Source: Ramlibacter sp. (GTDB taxonomy: Bacteria > Pseudomonadota > Gammaproteobacteria > Burkholderiales > Burkholderiaceae_C). Taken from it: a stretch of DNA of 32,985 nucleotides. A program made the position numbers and the translations under genes. Numbering within the stretch: position 1 is the stretch's first letter; every line of letters begins with the position of its first letter. Positions 1-7,026 of the stretch are shown in pieces. The stretch is taken from positions 1 through 32,985 of the forward strand of contig JAGRPN010000373.1 in NCBI GenBank assembly GCA_019449555.1, in the 5' to 3' direction. The notes beneath the pieces are model-generated. The model saw only the letters and a program-made list of their open reading frames with translations. It did not search any database and was not told the origin of the DNA.

Positions 1-405
1 GCCCTCACGGCCGAATCGGACTTTGCCCGCTTCACTGCGCCGGATGTCGCGCCCGAGGTGAAGAACGCGGCGCTCAAGAAGCTCTTCACCGATCCGCGCT
101 ACAACGTCATGGATGGGCTCGACGTCTACGTGGACGATTATTCGAAGCCTGACCCCGTACCTGCCACGATGCTGCGCCAGCTCGCCAGCGCCAAATTCCT
201 GGGCCTGTTCGATCAAGAGGAACGTGAGGAAGAGGCTGCCCGCCGGGCAAGGGATGTTGCGGATAACCCCACCGCGCAAAGCGTGGCACAGTCCGGGACC
301 GTTCCACCCGCAGTAGCCACGCCGCCCGACGATGCCGACCCTGATTTGCGATTGCAACAAGACCATGCCGCTCCAGGAGAAGGCCCTGGGCGCGGCACTG
401 GGTGA
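1..405 (+). CDS. DUF3306 domain protein, 3' part only
   Basis: The reading frame is open from base 1, so the true start lies upstream of the window. The visible 134 residues contain the DUF3306 core: a DFARF-like segment, then AALKKLFTDPRYNVMDGLDVY, then DDYSKPDPVP and a FLGLF segment, followed by an acidic and proline/alanine-rich tail. DUF3306 proteins are small, of unknown function, and recur (often with DUF3305) beside formate dehydrogenase operons in betaproteobacteria. The context here agrees, since a multi-cluster ferredoxin, a TorD-like chaperone and fdh genes follow. Its last 74 bases overlap the start of the next gene in another frame, which suggests translational coupling. Family assignment is by motif recognition; the biochemical role is unknown. 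Confidence 0.85.
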   Translation, partial: ALTAESDFARFTAPDVAPEVKNAALKKLFTDPRYNVMDGLDVYVDDYSKPDPVPATMLRQLASAKFLGLFDQEEREEEAARRARDVADNPTAQSVAQSGTVPPAVATPPDDADPDLRLQQDHAAPGEGPGRGTG

Positions 406-2434
406 AGAGCTAACCCTCCACTCGAGCTTGTGCCGGCGCGAAGCCGGCGCGTTCCAGCAGGCGCTGCAGGGCAGCGGCGAGTTGGTTGTCGCCTGCACCC
501 AGGAGCAGCGGCTATTCGGCGAATTGGCCGGACGGGCGCAGGGCGCAGAGCGCCCGATCCGCTTCGTGAACATCCGCGAAACCGGCGGCTGGAGCCGCGA
601 CGCGTCGCGCGCCATGCCCAAGATCGCGGCTTTGCTGGCGGCGGCGCATTTGCCCGATCCCGAGCCGGTGCCGACCGTCACCTACACCAGCGCCGGGCGC
701 TTGCTGGTGATCGGCCCGATCGAGCAGGCCGAGTGCGTGGCAGCGCTCGTAGCCGACGTGCTGGACGTGACGCTGTTCACGCAGGGCGGCGCCGGAGCGC
801 AGGAGCGGCGTTTCCCGGTCCTGGGCGGCCGCATCGAGAGTGTGAAGGGCTGGCTGGGCGCATTCGACGTGACGTTCAGCCGTGACAACCCGATCGACCT
901 CGATTTGTGCACCCGCTGCAATGCGTGCGTGGCGGCATGCCCGGAAGGCGCCATCGGGCTCGACTACCAGATCGACCTGGCTCGCTGCGCCTCGCATCGC
1001 GCCTGCGTGAAGGTGTGCGAGGCCGCCGGCGCGATCGACTTCAGCCGCGAAGCCGAATCGTGCAGCGAAAATTTCGACCTGGTGCTCGATCTGCGCTCGC
1101 AACCGGCGTTCCTGCAGCACGCCCCGCCGCAAGGGTATTTCTTCGTTCCCCCCGCCGCGGGCGACGGCAGGGGCATGCCCGCCGACCTGCTCGCCGTCGT
1201 GCTCAAGCTGCGCGAGATGGTGGGCGAGTTCGAGAAGCCGAAGTTCTTCGCCTACAAGGCCAAGCTCTGCGCCCACAGCCGCAACGAAAAGGTGGGCTGC
1301 AACGCCTGCGTCGAGATCTGCTCCGCCGAGGCGATCGCCAGTGACCGGGCGCACCAGCAGGTCAAGGTCAATTCGCAGTTGTGCGTGGGCTGCGGCGCCT
1401 GCACCACGGTCTGCCCGACGGGTGCATTGACGTATGCGTACCCACGGGCCGCGGAGCAGGGCGTCAAGTTCAAGACGTTGCTTTCCACCTACACGAAAGC
1501 CGGGGGACGCGACGCCGTGCTGCTGCTCCACAGCCAGGAACGCGGCCAGGCGCTGGTCGAAGAGGTCGGCCGCGCGGCGCAGCTGGGCGTGGCGCAGGGC
1601 GTGCCTGCCAATGTGATCCCGGTGCCGGTGTGGCACACCGCGAGCACGGGCCTCGACCTGTGGCTCAGCGCCATCGCGTTCGGTGCTTCGCGCGTCGTGG
1701 TCCTCACGACCGATGAAGAGGCACTGCAATACCGCGATGCATTGCGCGAACAGATGGAAGTCGCGCAGACGATCCTGAACGGGCTGGGCTATGCGGGCGA
1801 GCACTTCAAGCTCGTTCGTGCGGGCAACCTCGCCGATCTCGACCAGGAACTGCAACTGCTGCTCGCGGGCCGCACGGCGGTGCCGCAGGTCGCCGCGCGT
1901 TTTGCCGTCGCGCCGGAAAAGCGCAGCACCCTGGAGCTGGCGCTCGACCACCTGATCGAACATGCGCCGGCCCGGCCCGAAGCGATCGCGCTGCCCGCCG
2001 CGGGTGCGCCGTTCGGCGCCATTGCCGTCGCCAAGGACAAGTGCACGATGTGCCTGAGCTGCGTCAGCGCCTGTCCGGCCGGTGCATTGCAGGACAACCC
2101 CGAGCTGCCGCAGTTGCGCTTCATCGAGAAGAACTGCGTCCAATGCGGCCTGTGCGCCACCACCTGCCCCGAGCGGGCGATCGCGCTTGAGCCGCGCCTG
2201 TTGCTCACGAGCGAGCGCAGGCAAGCGCGGGTGCTCAACGAAATGCAGCCGTACGGGTGCGTGCGCTGCGGCAAGCCGTTCGGCACGCTCAAGGCCGTCG
2301 AGGCCATGATCGGCAAACTGGCCGGGCATTCGATGTTCCAGGGCGCGGCCCTGGAGCGGCTGAAGATGTGCGGCGATTGCCGCGTGATCGACATGTATTC
2401 GGCGACCGACGAAGTCAAGATCACGAATCTCTGA
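332..2434 (+). CDS. multi-cluster 4Fe-4S ferredoxin-like protein of the formate dehydrogenase locus
   Basis: 700 residues. Cysteine groups typical of bacterial ferredoxins occur near residues 193-203 (CTRCNACVAACP), about 218-230 (a looser set), 323-330 (CNACVEIC), 351-361 (CVGCGACTTVCP), 571-581 (CTMCLSCVSACP) and 602-612 (CVQCGLCATTCP). CVRC and CGDC pairs near the C-terminus could hold another metal. No signal peptide or membrane segment is seen, so it should be cytoplasmic. The region around 380-500 has no cysteine motif and resembles an alpha/beta, MvhD-like segment. The start at 332 is chosen because MPTLICDCNKTMPL looks like a genuine family N-terminus, although it lies inside the upstream gene. 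Such proteins accompany fdh operons and are presumed to carry electrons or serve cofactor assembly; the partner is unknown. The torD-like gene begins 15 bases after its stop. Confidence 0.85.
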   Translation: MPTLICDCNKTMPLQEKALGAALGEELTLHSSLCRREAGAFQQALQGSGELVVACTQEQRLFGELAGRAQGAERPIRFVNIRETGGWSRDASRAMPKIAALLAAAHLPDPEPVPTVTYTSAGRLLVIGPIEQAECVAALVADVLDVTLFTQGGAGAQERRFPVLGGRIESVKGWLGAFDVTFSRDNPIDLDLCTRCNACVAACPEGAIGLDYQIDLARCASHRACVKVCEAAGAIDFSREAESCSENFDLVLDLRSQPAFLQHAPPQGYFFVPPAAGDGRGMPADLLAVVLKLREMVGEFEKPKFFAYKAKLCAHSRNEKVGCNACVEICSAEAIASDRAHQQVKVNSQLCVGCGACTTVCPTGALTYAYPRAAEQGVKFKTLLSTYTKAGGRDAVLLLHSQERGQALVEEVGRAAQLGVAQGVPANVIPVPVWHTASTGLDLWLSAIAFGASRVVVLTTDEEALQYRDALREQMEVAQTILNGLGYAGEHFKLVRAGNLADLDQELQLLLAGRTAVPQVAARFAVAPEKRSTLELALDHLIEHAPARPEAIALPAAGAPFGAIAVAKDKCTMCLSCVSACPAGALQDNPELPQLRFIEKNCVQCGLCATTCPERAIALEPRLLLTSERRQARVLNEMQPYGCVRCGKPFGTLKAVEAMIGKLAGHSMFQGAALERLKMCGDCRVIDMYSATDEVKITNL

Positions 2435-2449
2435 CCCCAACCGATCAAG

Positions 2450-3082
2450 ATGAACTTGGCAGCCAATCCAAACGCACCCCCCGTTTCCTCCGCGCTCGAT
2501 GAGGAAACCGCCCGGGCCGAGGTCTACGGGCTGCTCGCGCAGCTTTACTACGCTGCTCCCGCCGGTGAACTGCTGGACGGGTTGCGGGTGGCCGTCACCG
2601 AGGCGCCGGCCGCGGGTGCGTTCCTCGAAGAGCCGTGGCGCAATCTCGTGGCCGCGGCCCGTGACCTGGACGCCCAGGCGTTGGCCGCCGAATACAGCAC
2701 GCTTTTCGGCGGCGTCGGCAAGCCCGAGGTGTATCTGTTCGGTTCCCACTACCTCAGCGGATTCCTCAACGAGAAGCCGCTGGCCCGCCTGCGCACGGAG
2801 CTCGCGGCTCTCGGGCTGGAGCGCGACGAGAGCGTGCCGGAAACCGAGGATCACATCGCCTACCTGTGCGAGGTGATGCGCTACCTGATCGCCGGCGACG
2901 ACGCCGCGGTGGCCAACCTCACACGCCAGCGCGACTTCTTCGCCACGCATCTGCAGCCCTGGGCGGCGGCGCTTTGCGACGCCATCGCGGCGCATCCGGC
3001 CGCGAACTTCTACAAGGCGCTGGCTGCTTTCACGCAGGCATTCATCAGCATCGAAGCGCAGGGCTTCGACATGCTGGGTTGA
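2450..3082 (+). CDS. TorD/DmsD-family molecular chaperone
   Basis: 210 residues, the usual length for TorD-family redox-enzyme maturation proteins. The central PETEDHIAYLCEVM segment matches the E-x-D-H signature of this all-helical family, and the Y-STLF segment near residue 85 also fits. Family members bind the Tat signal peptide of molybdenum enzymes and hold the apoprotein until the cofactor is inserted. The natural client here is the Tat-dependent FdhA encoded at 7027. It follows the polyferredoxin gene by 15 bases on the same strand. Its stop lies only 3 bases from the convergent stop of the sensor kinase gene, with no room for a terminator. Family assignment is strong; the client is inferred from context. 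Confidence 0.87.
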   Translation: MNLAANPNAPPVSSALDEETARAEVYGLLAQLYYAAPAGELLDGLRVAVTEAPAAGAFLEEPWRNLVAAARDLDAQALAAEYSTLFGGVGKPEVYLFGSHYLSGFLNEKPLARLRTELAALGLERDESVPETEDHIAYLCEVMRYLIAGDDAAVANLTRQRDFFATHLQPWAAALCDAIAAHPAANFYKALAAFTQAFISIEAQGFDMLG

Positions 3083-3085
3083 GGC

Positions 3086-5110
3086 TCAGCCGCCTGTCGG
3101 CCGGCCATTGTTGGTCGGCGCGCCGGATTCCGCCGGCGCCTGCGGTTCGGTCAGCAGCCGCACCCTGAACACGGCGCCGCCGCCGGGCGCATTGGCCGCC
3201 TCGATCGTGCCGCCATAGCGTTCCACCAGGCTCAGGCTGATCCACAGGCCCAGTCCGTTGCCGTCGCCGCGGGTGGTGAAGAACGGCTGGAACAGCCGCT
3301 CGCGCACGTGCGGCGAAAGCCCTGGGCCGGTATCCTGGATCTCGATCATCGTGCCGCAGGCCGCACCCTGCTGCAGCCAGTCCGCCGTGCGCAGCACGAG
3401 AGCGCCGCCGGCCGGCATCACCTGGACGGCATTGGTGATGAGGTTCAGCATGACCTGCTGGAGCTCCTGCCGGTTGAAGCCGGCGCGCCGCCGGGCCCGG
3501 TAGTCCTTCACGACGTCGATGCGCGTCTTCCCCAGCAGATGGCCGACCAGCACCAGGCATTCATCGAGCACGCGGTTCACGTCCAGCGCCTCGACGTAGC
3601 CGGCGTATTCGGTGGGACGCGCGTATTGCAGCAATTGCGTGACGATCAGGCGCATGCGCTCGACCTGCTCGTCGAGCAGTTTCAGTTCGGCCCGCACCGG
3701 CGCCGCCTGCTCGCCCAGGGTTTCGCGCATCAGGTCCAGGTTGCCCTGGATCACCGCGATCGGGTTGTTGATCTCGTGGGCGACGCTGGCCGTGAGCTGG
3801 CCGATCGCCGCCAGTTTTTCCGACTTCACCAGCTGCTGCTGCGCGCGCCGCAGGGAAGCGTTGCTGGCGGCGAGTTCGCGCGTGCGCTCCGCCACCTTGC
3901 GGTCGAGCTCGCCGGCCCAGCGCCGCAGGCTCTGGGTCTTTTCGTCGACGACGTCCAGCAGGTGGTCCAGGTGATTGGCGAGGGTGCCGATCTCGTCCTT
4001 CGCTTCCACCGGTCCCACCCGGGCGGTGTTGTGGCCTTCCTCCACCAGCTGCATCGTGCGGTTCATCTGCTCCACCGGCCGGAAGATGCTGCGCGCCCAG
4101 CGCAGCGAGAACAACGCTGCCAGCGTCATGACGATGATGAAGATCACGCCGATCACTCCCAGCATGCCGTACTTCACCAACCGGAACGGCTCTTCGAGGT
4201 AGCCCACGTACAGCATTCCCACGCGGCGGCCCGCGCCGTCCACCAGCGGCTCGTAGCCGGAAACGTACCAGTCGTTCACGACGAACGCGCGGTCCAGCCA
4301 CGTGCTGCCGCGCTTCAGGACCGCGTCGCTCACGGCGTGCGACACCCGGGTGCCGATGGCGCGTTCGTCCTTGAACAGGCGCACGTTGGTCGTGATGCGC
4401 ACGTCGTCCATGAACAGCGTGGCCGTGCCCTGGCTGCCGAACGGCAGCGAGCCTTCGGGATAGACGATGCGGTTGATGTGATCGATGAACGGCAGGTTCT
4501 GGTTCAGCAGCACGCCGCCTTGCACCTGCGCGTGCACGCGGCCGTCGTCGCCGAGCACGTTCGAGCGCGCCAGCACCACCAGTGCCCGGTCTTCGGCGGT
4601 GCGCTCGCTCGGGGCCGCATTGCGCGTCGCGATGATGGGAATACGGATGCGGCTGCCCAGTTGCGGGGCGAGACGCGTGAACTGCGCGCCCTCCACGATC
4701 GTCACCCGCGCGCCATGGGCGGGGCCGTCCGCCGGCTCCTGCGGCACCAGCGGCGCGTCAGGCACGGGGACGGCGACCAGGAAGTCGAGCCCGAGCGCCA
4801 CCCTCTGTTGTTCCAGCAGCCGTGCCAGCGCGACCGGCTCACGCGCCTGCAGCGCCTGGTGCAGCGCGTGCGAGGCGGCCACCGATTCGGTGCCGCCCCC
4901 CACTTCCGCGACCACCTGGTCGAAATAGCCGCGCGCCACGGCCAGGTCGCTGCGCACCTTCGTGATCAACAAGCGGTCGTAGGCGACGTCGCCCCAGATG
5001 AGGAGCGAGCCCACCAGCAGCGGCAAGACCACCCACAAGGGCAGCAGGGCCATCGCCAGCAATTTGTTGCGCACCGACTGCGCCAGCCAATCGCCGAACA
5101 TGCGCCTCAT
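3086..5110 (-). CDS. membrane sensor histidine kinase with Cache-like periplasmic domain
   Basis: 674 residues. Transmembrane helices are visible at about 18-40 and 317-340. The roughly 275-residue periplasmic region between them ends in a Cache-like block (WLDRAFVVNDWYVSGYEP and VGMLYVGY). A HAMP linker, a coiled coil (KVAERTRELAASNASLRRA) and a HisKA domain follow, with the phospho-acceptor histidine at about residue 445 in SVAHEINNP. The HATPase domain shows N (NLITNAV), G1 (DTGPGL) and G2 (GNGLGLW) boxes. It is downstream of and co-directional with the response regulator gene (10-base gap), so the two form one operon. The position between two parts of a formate dehydrogenase cluster suggests it controls fdh expression. 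The ligand is unknown; formate or another small carboxylate is a guess from the Cache fold. Confidence 0.9.
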   Translation of the reverse strand: MRRMFGDWLAQSVRNKLLAMALLPLWVVLPLLVGSLLIWGDVAYDRLLITKVRSDLAVARGYFDQVVAEVGGGTESVAASHALHQALQAREPVALARLLEQQRVALGLDFLVAVPVPDAPLVPQEPADGPAHGARVTIVEGAQFTRLAPQLGSRIRIPIIATRNAAPSERTAEDRALVVLARSNVLGDDGRVHAQVQGGVLLNQNLPFIDHINRIVYPEGSLPFGSQGTATLFMDDVRITTNVRLFKDERAIGTRVSHAVSDAVLKRGSTWLDRAFVVNDWYVSGYEPLVDGAGRRVGMLYVGYLEEPFRLVKYGMLGVIGVIFIIVMTLAALFSLRWARSIFRPVEQMNRTMQLVEEGHNTARVGPVEAKDEIGTLANHLDHLLDVVDEKTQSLRRWAGELDRKVAERTRELAASNASLRRAQQQLVKSEKLAAIGQLTASVAHEINNPIAVIQGNLDLMRETLGEQAAPVRAELKLLDEQVERMRLIVTQLLQYARPTEYAGYVEALDVNRVLDECLVLVGHLLGKTRIDVVKDYRARRRAGFNRQELQQVMLNLITNAVQVMPAGGALVLRTADWLQQGAACGTMIEIQDTGPGLSPHVRERLFQPFFTTRGDGNGLGLWISLSLVERYGGTIEAANAPGGGAVFRVRLLTEPQAPAESGAPTNNGRPTGG

Positions 5111-5120
5111 CGCATGCGGC

Positions 5121-6503
5121 TCAAGACGCCCAGTCGGCGACCCGCCGTTCCAGCGTGCGGCGGGAGATGCCCAGCAGCTGGGCCGCTTGCGTCTTGTCGC
5201 CCTGCACCGAGTCGAGCACCGACAGGATGTGCTGCTTTTCCAGCGTTTGCAGGTCGGTGGCAGGCGCCGCCGTGCGGGCCGGCCGCGACGGCGAGTAGAG
5301 CGCCGACACGTTCAGCGCGCCGAGGATCAGCGAGCGCTCGATCAGGTTGCGCAGCTCGCGCACATTGCCGGGCCAGTCGTACTGCATCAGATAGTTCATC
5401 TCGGCCTCGCTGATCACGAGCGGCAAGGTGCCGAGCGCGGGCGCGAGCTGCGCCATGAAATGCGCGACCAGTTGCGGGATGTCCTCCTTGTGCTCGCGCA
5501 GCGGCGGCAGCACCAGTTCCACTACCTGCAGCCGGTAGTACAGGTCCTTGCGGAAGCGCCCGGCGTCCACTTCGGCGGCCAGCGACCGATTGGTCGCGGC
5601 GACGATGCGCACGTTGACCGGCAGCAATTGCTCGCTGCCCACCGGGCGGATCTTCAGGTCCTCCAGCGCACGCAGCAACGTCGCTTGCAACGGCAGCGGC
5701 AGGTCGGCGACTTCGTCCAGGAACAGCGTGCCGCCCTGCGCGTAGTAGAAAAGGCCGTCGCGCGCCTTGCTGGCCCCGGTGAAGGCGCCTTTCGCATGCC
5801 CGAACAATTCGCTCTCCATCAGCTCGGGCGACATCGAGGCGCAGTTCACCGGCACGAACGGCCCCGCCGCGCGCGCGCTCAGCGCATGTACGGCACGGGC
5901 CACCAGTTCCTTGCCGGTGCCCGACTCGCCTTGCAGCAGCACCGTGCTGCTCACGGCGGCGACCCGCGCGAGCGACTGCGAGAGCCGCTCCATCGCGCGC
6001 GAACTGCCGACCAGGCCGCCACGCTGGGCCTGCTCGGGCGGCAGATTGCGCCGCAGCACGTAGTTCTCGCGTGCCAGCTCGGCCCGCTCGTAGCAGTGCT
6101 TGACCGAGTTCAGGATCTGCGGCACGCGGAACGGCTTGAGGATGAAGTCCGATGCGCCCGCGCGCAGCGCCTCGATGGCGGTATCGAGATCGGCGAACGC
6201 GGTGATCAGGACCACCTCGCCCGAGTACCCCGCCTCGCGCAGCTCCTTGAGCCACGCGACGCCGCTCTTGCCGGGCAGCGTGATATCCAGGACGATGAGG
6301 TCCACATGGTGGCCTCGCAGCAATTCGGCGCCTTCTTCGGCGCTCGCCGCCTCCATCACGAAGTGGCAGCGGGGCACGAGCGTCTTCACCAGGAAATTGC
6401 GCATGCCCTCCTCGTCGTCGACGATGAGGATCGACCAGAACGGCCAGCCGTCGGCCGCCTTCTCGGAGCTCGGGGCGTGCGGGAGAGTCAACGGGTTGAA
6501 CAT
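5121..6503 (-). CDS. NtrC-family sigma-54-dependent response regulator
   Basis: 460 residues in three domains. The receiver domain (about 23-140) has acidic pocket D29/D30, phospho-acceptor D73 (VLDITLPG) and the switch lysine in FILKPF. The AAA+ domain (about 165-390) has Walker A GESGTGKE, the sigma-54 contact loop GAFTGA and a Walker B-like TLFLDEV. A Fis-type helix-turn-helix lies at the C-terminus (QAAQLLGISRRTLERRV). The intact GAFTGA loop implies it activates a sigma-54 promoter. A fitting promoter and a pair of palindromes lie immediately upstream, between this gene and the divergent fdh operon. It is transcribed together with the kinase gene. The fdh genes as target are inferred from position and sites. 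Confidence 0.94.
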   Translation of the reverse strand: MFNPLTLPHAPSSEKAADGWPFWSILIVDDEEGMRNFLVKTLVPRCHFVMEAASAEEGAELLRGHHVDLIVLDITLPGKSGVAWLKELREAGYSGEVVLITAFADLDTAIEALRAGASDFILKPFRVPQILNSVKHCYERAELARENYVLRRNLPPEQAQRGGLVGSSRAMERLSQSLARVAAVSSTVLLQGESGTGKELVARAVHALSARAAGPFVPVNCASMSPELMESELFGHAKGAFTGASKARDGLFYYAQGGTLFLDEVADLPLPLQATLLRALEDLKIRPVGSEQLLPVNVRIVAATNRSLAAEVDAGRFRKDLYYRLQVVELVLPPLREHKEDIPQLVAHFMAQLAPALGTLPLVISEAEMNYLMQYDWPGNVRELRNLIERSLILGALNVSALYSPSRPARTAAPATDLQTLEKQHILSVLDSVQGDKTQAAQLLGISRRTLERRVADWAS

Positions 6504-6570
6504 GAGCCAGGGCGATTCTCACCGATTGCGCACGAAGCCAATGGATGAGTTGCCGGAACAACGGTCCGAC

Positions 6571-6607
6571 GCGACAAGTTGTCGCGACCCGCGCGACAAC
6601 TTGTCGC
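6571..6607. promoter_or_regulatory. tandem palindromes, probable enhancer (UAS) for the sigma-54 regulator
   Basis: Two perfect 15-bp palindromes are present: GCGACAAGTTGTCGC at 6571-6585 and GCGACAACTTGTCGC at 6593-6607. They share the half-site GCGACAA and differ only in the central base. Their centres are 22 bp apart, about two helical turns, so two dimers would bind on the same face. They lie between the regulator start (6503) and a -24/-12 promoter about 70-100 bp downstream, the usual geometry for NtrC-type activators. Binding by the neighbouring regulator is an inference. Confidence 0.75.
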
Positions 6608-6671
6608 AGCGGGCAGGGGTGTTGCCATGCAACAAACAAGCGTCGCTGAGGCACGTGTGCGCCGGAACCGA

Positions 6672-6687
6672 TGGCATGCTTTCTGCT
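6672..6687 (+). promoter_or_regulatory. candidate sigma-54 (-24/-12) promoter of the fdh operon
   Basis: TGGCATGCTTTCTGCT has the required GG-N10-GC spacing and matches most positions of the TGGCACG-N4-TTGCW consensus. Transcription would begin near 6698, giving a leader of about 100 bases before the first gene at 6797. A sigma-54 activator is encoded next door and paired palindromes sit upstream, which together support the call. Confidence 0.65.
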
Positions 6688-6796
6688 GAGGCCGATGCTC
6701 CGTGTTTGTCTGGTTGCGCACGCACTTGACGGGCGTTACATTCGAGCGCCCCAAGTCGTTGAGTCCTCATCCGAGGGGACTATCAGGAGACCAGAC

Positions 6797-7003
6797 ATGA
6801 GCCAGCCGAAGAGCAAGCTTTCGCGCAGACAGCTTTTTGCAGGCGCAGGCACGGCAGGCGCCGTTGCCGCGGCCGCCAGCCTGCTGCCGGGCGCGGTGCA
6901 GCAACCGGTCGTCACCCCCGAAGCCAAGGAGCCACCCGCACGCGGCGGCGGCTACCAGCTCACCGATCACGTCAAGCGGTATTACAAGAGCACCCTCGTT
7001 TAA
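6797..7003 (+). CDS. small Tat-signal protein of formate dehydrogenase regions
   Basis: 68 residues. The N-terminus carries a twin-arginine motif (SRRQLF) followed by an alanine/glycine-rich hydrophobic stretch. The C-terminus reads GGGYQLTDHVKRYYKSTLV, which fits the Y-x-x-T-x-H-V-x-x-Y-Y signature of the family described as 'formate dehydrogenase region TAT target' (TIGR02811). The ATG at 6797 is chosen because AGGAG lies 8 bases upstream; a longer in-frame extension to 6671 would destroy the Tat signal. It is the first gene after the sigma-54 promoter, 23 bases before fdhA. Members of the family always sit beside fdh genes. The function is unknown; a role in FDH export or assembly is a guess. 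Confidence 0.9.
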   Translation: MSQPKSKLSRRQLFAGAGTAGAVAAAASLLPGAVQQPVVTPEAKEPPARGGGYQLTDHVKRYYKSTLV

Positions 7004-7026
7004 CGCCCACATCGGGAGAGTCCTCC

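Noticed and set aside
512-2995. 827-residue minus-strand open frame opposite the polyferredoxin and torD genes
   Set aside because: It is a GC-rich shadow with arginine/histidine/alanine-heavy composition and no domain, covering two well-supported plus-strand genes.
6612-6627. Minus-strand GG-N10-GC element (TGGCAACACCCCTGCC) that could be a sigma-54 promoter for the regulator gene
   Set aside because: The predicted start would fall inside the second palindrome, and the -12 part (CTGCC) is poor. It is partly explained by a GTTGC-cat-GCAAC inverted repeat at 6621-6633.
6726-6739. TTGACGGGCGTTAC as an FNR-type box for the fdh operon
   Set aside because: Only the first half-site is intact, and it would lie downstream of the predicted sigma-54 transcription start.
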